18,450 nt of DNA from Pseudogracilibacillus sp037892545 (GTDB lineage Bacteria; Bacillota; Bacilli; Bacillales; Amphibacillaceae). The DNA lies in contig NZ_JBBKBG010000041.1 of assembly GCF_037892545.1 (NCBI RefSeq), forward strand, positions 1-18,450, given 5' to 3'. How positions within the stretch are numbered: position 1 is the first letter of the stretch; each line of letters starts with the position of its first letter. The notes under the pieces are model-generated. The model was given only the letters and a program-made list of their open reading frames with translations. It searched no databases and was not told the origin of the DNA. Shown piece by piece: positions 13,743 to 18,450 of the stretch. The position numbers and the translations under genes are program-made.

Positions 13743-16172
13743 TTATTTCGGTAAGACAATAATATCTCCACGACTATTTAAGCCAATTTTTACATCCTGT
13801 CCCTTTGCGATGGTTCCTTTTAACATTTCTTCACTTAGTAGGTCCTCAATATTTCGTTGAATAGATCTACGTAATGGTCGAGCTCCATACTCAGGATCAA
13901 ATCCATCTTCCGCAATTTTTTCAATTGCCTTTTCGGTAATAGAGAAATTAATTTCCTGTTCTGATAAACGTTCCTTCACTTGCTCTACCATGAGTGTCAC
14001 AATATCTTTCATATGCTCTTTTTCTAATGAGTGGAACACAATCGTTTCATCAATTCGGTTTAAAAACTCCGGACGGAATGTACGTTTCATTTCATCCATT
14101 ACTTTCGATGTCATATCCTTATGTTCGTGTTTCTCATCACCAAAATTAAAACCTACAAATTTATTACGTTTTAATTCACTAGCCCCAACGTTCGATGTCA
14201 TAATTAACACTGTATTTCTAAAGTCTACTAAACGACCTTTCGAGTCTGTTAGTCGTCCATCTTCTAATACTTGTAATAAAATATTAAATACTTCTGGATG
14301 GGCTTTTTCAATTTCATCTAATAAGACGACCGAATATGGTTTACGGCGAACCTTTTCTGTTAATTGTCCTCCTTCTTCATACCCAACATATCCTGGAGGA
14401 GAACCGACTAAACGGGACGTCGCATGTTTTTCCATATACTCTGACATATCAATCCGGATCATCGCATCTTCATCATTAAACATTACTTCCGCAAGTGCAC
14501 GAGCTAATTCTGTTTTTCCAACCCCTGTTGGTCCTAAGAAAATAAATGACCCGATAGGGCGTTTTGGATCCTTTAATCCTGCACGAGCACGGCGAATCGC
14601 TTTAGAAATTGCTGTAACAGCTTCTTTCTGTCCGATAATGCGATCGTGTAGAATCTCTTCCATATTTAATAGTCGATCACTCTCATCTTTCGTTAACTTT
14701 ACAACAGGAACACCCGTCCAAGACGATACGACTACTGCAATATCCTCTTCCGTAACAGATAAACTTTCTTTTCCTTGCTTTTCTTTCCATTTGTTTTTCG
14801 TTTCTTCCACTTGTTCTTTTAACCTTTGTTCTTTATCACGATATGAAGCAGCCTTTTCAAACTCCTGGCTTAAAACAGCAGCATCTTTTTCATTACGGAT
14901 TTTTTCTAATTCCTCTTCCAATTCTTTTAAATTCGTAGGAATCGTATAAGAACGTAAACGAACACGTGAACCAGCCTCATCGATTAAATCAATTGCTTTA
15001 TCTGGTAAGAAACGGTCTGTTATATAACGACTTGATAACTCAGCCGCAGCTTCAATTGCTTCGTCTGTAATTGTTACTCGGTGATGTGCTTCATACCGAT
15101 CACGTAACCCGCGTAAAATTTGCACCGTTTCTTCTGTAGAAGGCTCATCTACTTGAATCGGTTGGAATCTTCTCTCTAATGCAGCATCTTTTTCAATGTA
15201 TTTACGGTATTCATCTAATGTTGTCGCACCAACACACTGGATCTCTCCACGTGCTAACGATGGTTTTAAAATATTCGATGCATCGATTGCTCCCTCTGCT
15301 CCACCAGCACCAATTAATGTATGGAGCTCATCAATGAATAAAATAATATTACCGGCATTACGGATTTCATCCATCACCTTTTTTAAACGGTCTTCAAATT
15401 CCCCACGGTATTTTGTACCTGCCACAACTGTACCCATATCCAAAATCATTACACGTTTATCACGTAATGTTTCAGGTACTTCATTTTGCACAATTTGATG
15501 TGCTAATCCTTCTACAACAGCCGTCTTTCCAACACCTGGTTCACCGATTAAGACAGGATTGTTTTTCGTACGTCTACTTAAGATTTGTACAATTCTTTCA
15601 ATCTCTTTATCCCTACCAATAACAGGGTCAATTTTTCCTTCTTTAACGCTTTCTGTTAAATCACGTGCTAAAGAATCTAATGTCGGAGTGCTCGCACTTT
15701 GTGCCTGGCTATTTCTCCCTTGATGTGAACCTTGTGCTTCTGTTGTTCCTAATAACTGAAGAACTTGTTGCCTCGCTTTATTTAAACTGACATTTAAATT
15801 ATGAAGTACACGAGCAGCAACACCTTCTCCTTCACGAATAAGCCCTAACAAAATATGTTCTGTTCCAACATATGCATGACCTAATTTTCTCGCTTCATCT
15901 TGTGACAATTCAACGACCTTTTTTGCCCTTGGTGTATAATGAATAGATTGTACGGCACCATTTCCTATACCAATTAAATGTTCTACTTCACGTTGAATTT
16001 GATTTACTTCTAATCCAAGTTCTTTTAATGCCTTTGCTGCAATCCCATCGCGTTCTCTTACTAATCCTAATAAAATATGTTCTGTTCCAATATTATTATG
16101 TCCTAGGCGAATGGCCTCTTCTTGAGATAATGCTAAGACCTTTTGCGCCCTTTCTGTAAATCGATCAAACAT
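13743..16172 (-). CDS. clpC: ATP-dependent Clp protease ATPase subunit ClpC
   Basis: An 809-residue Hsp100 unfoldase. Two Clp N-terminal repeats (about 1-145) are followed by the first AAA+ module, with Walker A GEPGVGKT (210-217) and Walker B ending D281-E282. A middle coiled-coil region (about 412-465) contains a UVR-like segment near SQEFEKAASYRDKEQRL. The second AAA+ module has Walker A GPTGVGKT (547-554) and Walker B LLDE (617-620). The VGF loop at 673-675 is the contact for ClpP, so this is a proteolytic partner and not a ClpB-type disaggregase. It unfolds proteins for ClpP, including arginine-phosphorylated ones marked by McsB, and needs adaptors such as MecA or McsB. The AGGGGG site lies nine bases from the ATG. 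It is the last gene of the CtsR operon. Confidence 0.98.
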   Translation of the reverse strand: MFDRFTERAQKVLALSQEEAIRLGHNNIGTEHILLGLVRERDGIAAKALKELGLEVNQIQREVEHLIGIGNGAVQSIHYTPRAKKVVELSQDEARKLGHAYVGTEHILLGLIREGEGVAARVLHNLNVSLNKARQQVLQLLGTTEAQGSHQGRNSQAQSASTPTLDSLARDLTESVKEGKIDPVIGRDKEIERIVQILSRRTKNNPVLIGEPGVGKTAVVEGLAHQIVQNEVPETLRDKRVMILDMGTVVAGTKYRGEFEDRLKKVMDEIRNAGNIILFIDELHTLIGAGGAEGAIDASNILKPSLARGEIQCVGATTLDEYRKYIEKDAALERRFQPIQVDEPSTEETVQILRGLRDRYEAHHRVTITDEAIEAAAELSSRYITDRFLPDKAIDLIDEAGSRVRLRSYTIPTNLKELEEELEKIRNEKDAAVLSQEFEKAASYRDKEQRLKEQVEETKNKWKEKQGKESLSVTEEDIAVVVSSWTGVPVVKLTKDESDRLLNMEEILHDRIIGQKEAVTAISKAIRRARAGLKDPKRPIGSFIFLGPTGVGKTELARALAEVMFNDEDAMIRIDMSEYMEKHATSRLVGSPPGYVGYEEGGQLTEKVRRKPYSVVLLDEIEKAHPEVFNILLQVLEDGRLTDSKGRLVDFRNTVLIMTSNVGASELKRNKFVGFNFGDEKHEHKDMTSKVMDEMKRTFRPEFLNRIDETIVFHSLEKEHMKDIVTLMVEQVKERLSEQEINFSITEKAIEKIAEDGFDPEYGARPLRRSIQRNIEDLLSEEMLKGTIAKGQDVKIGLNSRGDIIVLPK

Positions 16173-16188
16173 ATGTAAACGCCCCCTA

Positions 16189-17247
16189 CTAATTCAAATT
16201 TAACCGTTCGCGAATAAATGTAGCTCGTAATATATCGCGTTCATCGGCTGTCAACACTTTTTTTGCGTAATGTTGTAAAAATCCTGGTTGAGTAAGTACG
16301 ATTAATTCGTTTAAAATATGGTGTGATACATCTTCAATAAACCCTAAATCAATTCCTAGTCGGACATGAGAAATAAGTGTAGCAGCCTCTGCAGATTCCA
16401 TAATGCGACTATGTTTTAAAAGGCCATATGCTCGGTATATTTTATTCTCTACATGAATAGGTGAATGATTTAATAAATGCTGACGTGCTTTTCGCTCCGC
16501 CTCCATTAATTTTAAAATAACACTTTCTAAATCTAATACAATCTCTTCTTCTGTCTTTCCTAATGTTATTTGATTTGATACTTGAAACACATTTCCTAAT
16601 GCTTCACTACCTTCTCCATAAATCCCTCTTACAACAAAGCCTAGCTGATTAATCGCCGGCATCATACGATTTAATTGTTTCGTTAAAATAAGCGCAGGGA
16701 GATGTAGCATGACAGAGGCTCGAAGTCCAGTCCCTACATTTGTAGGACAACTCGTTAAATAGCCAACATGTTCATCAAAAGCAAAATCAATTTTTTCTTC
16801 TAACCAATCATCAATACGAAATGCTTCTTCTAACCCTTTAGATAATTGAAAACCTGGAAAATACAACTGAATTCGTAAATGATCTTCTTCGTTGATCATA
16901 ATTGATAACTGTTCATTTTTTGAAATAAGACTACTCGCTTCTTTTGCTTTCATTAAATAAGGGCTAATCAAGTGCTTCTCCACTAATACTCGTTTTGATA
17001 TTGGTGAAAGTTGGTCCATTTTTATATGCATTAATTGTTCGTACATTTCAAAAGAAGTATTTTCAAACGTTTGTTGCATAAATTGATTTACTCTCTTTAA
17101 TGAACTACCCGATGCATATACAGGGAAAACCTCTTCTTGAAAATTTCTTGCTAAACGAATCCTTGTACTTAAAACGATATCGTTCTCTGGACCATCTTCT
17201 GTCATCCATGGGCTAATTGCTTTTTTCATAAAAGATTCTAAAGTCAT
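16189..17247 (-). CDS. mcsB: Protein arginine kinase McsB
   Basis: A 352-residue member of the phosphagen-kinase fold, slightly shorter at the C-terminus than B. subtilis McsB (363). ATP-binding arginines lie in STRIRLARN (27-35). The substrate loop NEEDH is at 119-123, and the active-site region SCPTNVGTGLRAS has C167. The C-terminal RDILRA (337-342) matches the RDxxRA phospho-arginine binding motif used for allosteric activation. McsB phosphorylates arginines on damaged proteins and on CtsR, tagging them for ClpCP and relieving repression. Its ATG overlaps the mcsA stop by four bases, and McsA is its activator, so coupled translation makes sense. Confidence 0.97.
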   Translation of the reverse strand: MTLESFMKKAISPWMTEDGPENDIVLSTRIRLARNFQEEVFPVYASGSSLKRVNQFMQQTFENTSFEMYEQLMHIKMDQLSPISKRVLVEKHLISPYLMKAKEASSLISKNEQLSIMINEEDHLRIQLYFPGFQLSKGLEEAFRIDDWLEEKIDFAFDEHVGYLTSCPTNVGTGLRASVMLHLPALILTKQLNRMMPAINQLGFVVRGIYGEGSEALGNVFQVSNQITLGKTEEEIVLDLESVILKLMEAERKARQHLLNHSPIHVENKIYRAYGLLKHSRIMESAEAATLISHVRLGIDLGFIEDVSHHILNELIVLTQPGFLQHYAKKVLTADERDILRATFIRERLNLN

Positions 17248-17780
17248 GATTGCTCACCGCCCTTTAGACTTTCAAGCTTTCTTATTTCATCACGAATAAT
17301 TGCTGCTTGTTCAAACTCTTCCCCGTCAATTAATTCTTTCAATTGAAGTCGCAACTGTGCAATTTCTCTTTTGGCATAAATTTCTTTTCGTTTTCGAACA
17401 GGTATTTTACCAGTATGCTTCGTATTTCCACTATGCACTCTTTTTAATACATTACTTAATTTTGGTTGGAAAACTTCATAACATGTTGCACATCCAAATT
17501 TACCTTTTTTTTGAAACTGTTCAAAGGTTAATTGACATGTCGGACATGTTACAACTTCTTTTTTTCTAACAAATGGTTCATTACCAAGTGCAACATTCGA
17601 AGGATTCATATGAAAAAGTCCTGTTAATAAGTCATGTAAGGAGTATACATCTTCTTGCTGATTTTGATAACCATGTTTCTTTGCACAATGTTCACAAACA
17701 TGTACTTCATGCAAATGTCCATTTACAAACTGTGTAAAATGAAGTGTTGCGGGACGTTCATGGCATTCTTTACATTCCAT
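17244..17780 (-). CDS. mcsA: McsA, zinc-binding activator of the McsB kinase
   Basis: A 178-residue protein with eight cysteines in four CxxC pairs: C3/C6, C29/C32, C79/C82 and C97/C100, enough for two zinc sites. The C-terminal UVR motif (about 138-172, RLQLKELIDGEEFEQAAIIR) resembles the one in ClpC and UvrB. McsA activates the arginine kinase McsB and helps control CtsR; the zinc sites make it a candidate sensor of metal and thiol stress. The start ATG at 17780 lies six bases after GGAGG and overlaps the end of ctsR by 11 bases. Confidence 0.95.
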   Translation of the reverse strand: MECKECHERPATLHFTQFVNGHLHEVHVCEHCAKKHGYQNQQEDVYSLHDLLTGLFHMNPSNVALGNEPFVRKKEVVTCPTCQLTFEQFQKKGKFGCATCYEVFQPKLSNVLKRVHSGNTKHTGKIPVRKRKEIYAKREIAQLRLQLKELIDGEEFEQAAIIRDEIRKLESLKGGEQS

Positions 17781-18258
17781 CCCTTTCCTCCCCTTTACTA
17801 TTAATATACTTTAATGTAGTTAATATATTCGTTAAGATACGTGCTCGTAAATGATCTCTTTCTGGTAAAGGTAAGTTTAAAACTTCTCTTTGCAATGCGC
17901 TAATAATAAGATGCTCTTCTCTTAAATTAATTAATTTCTTTTCACGTAAACGTTCTAACACATCTAATGCACCTTGCTCAGATACCGCAGGATTGATCAT
18001 TGCAATAATTTCATCGATTAATTGAAATTCATCTTGATATTCGACACGTGTAATACGGATATATCCACCACCACCACGTTTACTTTCAATTAAATATCCT
18101 TTTTCAAATGTAAATCTCGTATTAATGACATAATTAATTTGGGAAGGAACGCATTCAAATTGATTTGCAATCTCACTTCGTTTAATTTCAATCACTTTCT
18201 TTTCATTTGCATGAAGGATTTCTTTTAAATATTGTTCAATAATATCTGAAATGCTCAC
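17770..18258 (-). CDS. ctsR: Transcriptional repressor CtsR of class III stress genes
   Basis: A 162-residue repressor. The N-terminal winged helix-turn-helix contains IKRSEIANQFECVPSQINYVI (interrupted here: IKRSEIANQF then ECVPSQINYVI, about 25-45) and the wing ESKRGGGGYIRI (about 58-69), whose glycine-rich tip acts as the heat sensor in this family. The C-terminal domain (about 85-155, with LPERDHLRARIL) mediates dimerisation and contacts with McsB and ClpC. The start is a GTG at 18258, eight bases after AAAGGAG; extending to 18285 would cover that site. CtsR represses its own operon through the tandem box at 18300-18316 and falls off when heat or McsB inactivates it. Confidence 0.97.
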   Translation of the reverse strand: MSISDIIEQYLKEILHANEKKVIEIKRSEIANQFECVPSQINYVINTRFTFEKGYLIESKRGGGGYIRITRVEYQDEFQLIDEIIAMINPAVSEQGALDVLERLREKKLINLREEHLIISALQREVLNLPLPERDHLRARILTNILTTLKYINSKGEERDGM

Positions 18259-18299
18259 CTTACTCACTCCTTTCCAATTAATCATCTTATTAAATATGA

Positions 18300-18316
18300 T
18301 TTGACCATATTTGACT
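18300..18316 (-). promoter_or_regulatory. CtsR operator (tandem heptanucleotide repeat)
   Basis: On the minus strand AGTCAAA, a three-base TAT spacer and GGTCAAA exactly match the CtsR consensus (two (A/G)GTCAAA repeats three bases apart). It covers about +1 to +17 of the predicted transcript, 41 bases before the ctsR GTG, so bound CtsR would block initiation. Confidence 0.95.
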
Positions 18317-18323
18317 TTATTTT

Positions 18324-18329
18324 ATTATA
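18324..18329 (-). promoter_or_regulatory. -10 box of the ctsR operon promoter
   Basis: A perfect TATAAT lies at 18329-18324, eight bases upstream of the CtsR operator. The -35 region 16-18 bases upstream is poor (TTTTAA or TTTAAA), so only the -10 is confidently assigned. Confidence 0.65.
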
Positions 18330-18403
18330 CGATAAAAAGATAACTTTTAAAAGTATTTCTTTTATGAGCGATTCTTATACGTCCATATATGAAAAGTAAA
18401 CAT

Positions 18404-18448
18404 AAAAAAACAACAGTCTGTCTACTCATTTGTAAACAAACTGTTGTT
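18404..18448 (-). terminator. Intrinsic terminator of the gene upstream of ctsR
   Basis: A 17-bp stem (18432-18448 with 18409-18425, including G-U pairs) closes a six-base loop and is followed on the minus strand by a run of Us through 18404. It insulates the ctsR operon from an upstream minus-strand gene or RNA outside the window. Confidence 0.88.
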
Positions 18449-18450
18449 CG

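Noticed and set aside
13990..14949. Long plus-strand open frame of 319 codons opposite clpC
   Set aside because: It lies wholly antisense to a highly conserved gene, has no clear ribosome site, and its Ser/Phe-rich composition is that of a complementary-strand shadow.
18373..18400. Possible SigB promoter upstream of ctsR (GTTTAC, 13 bases, ACGTAT)
   Set aside because: The -35 is plausible but the -10 lacks the GG of GGGTAT; too weak to annotate although B. subtilis has a SigB promoter at this operon.

Overview
The window is a block of core chromosome from a low-GC Gram-positive bacterium of the order Bacillales. Every protein-coding gene lies on the minus strand, so genes are described here in transcription order, from high to low coordinates. 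The base composition is AT-rich, ribosome binding sites are strong (GGAGG-like), several genes start with TTG or GTG, and the proteins resemble their Bacillus subtilis counterparts closely. I cannot name the genus or species.

Region 1 (about 18450-13700) is the class III heat-shock operon ctsR-mcsA-mcsB-clpC. It begins after the terminator of an upstream gene outside the window, has a consensus CtsR operator at its promoter, and ends in a strong terminator. Region 2 (13682-11009) holds radA and yacL (PIN/TRAM). The disA gene that separates them in B. subtilis is not here. Region 3 (10739-5208) holds gltX, then a cysteine-specific T-box riboswitch, then the tightly packed cysE-cysS-mrnC-rlmB-rae1 run with 1-4 base junctions. 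The ispD and ispF genes found between yacL and gltX in B. subtilis are absent from this locus. Region 4 (5156-3210) holds sigH, rpmG, secE and nusG, each with sequence for its own promoter or leader. Region 5 (3195-1) holds rplK-rplA, rplJ-rplL and rsmC, with an rplK promoter, L1-like RNA motifs before both rplK and rplA, and a recognisable L10 leader with attenuator before rplJ.

Functionally the window combines protein quality control (CtsR, McsA, McsB, ClpC), DNA recombination (RadA), tRNA charging and cysteine supply (GltX, CysE, CysS), 23S rRNA processing and modification (MrnC, RlmB), ribosome-linked mRNA cleavage (Rae1), the transition-state sigma factor SigH, protein export (SecE), transcription elongation (NusG) and ribosomal stalk proteins. 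No mobile element, CRISPR array, tRNA or rRNA gene was seen. Nothing looks like a wholly new system. The points worth a second look are the missing disA and ispDF, the paired L1-like motifs, a possible nusG attenuator and unexplained intergenic hairpins.
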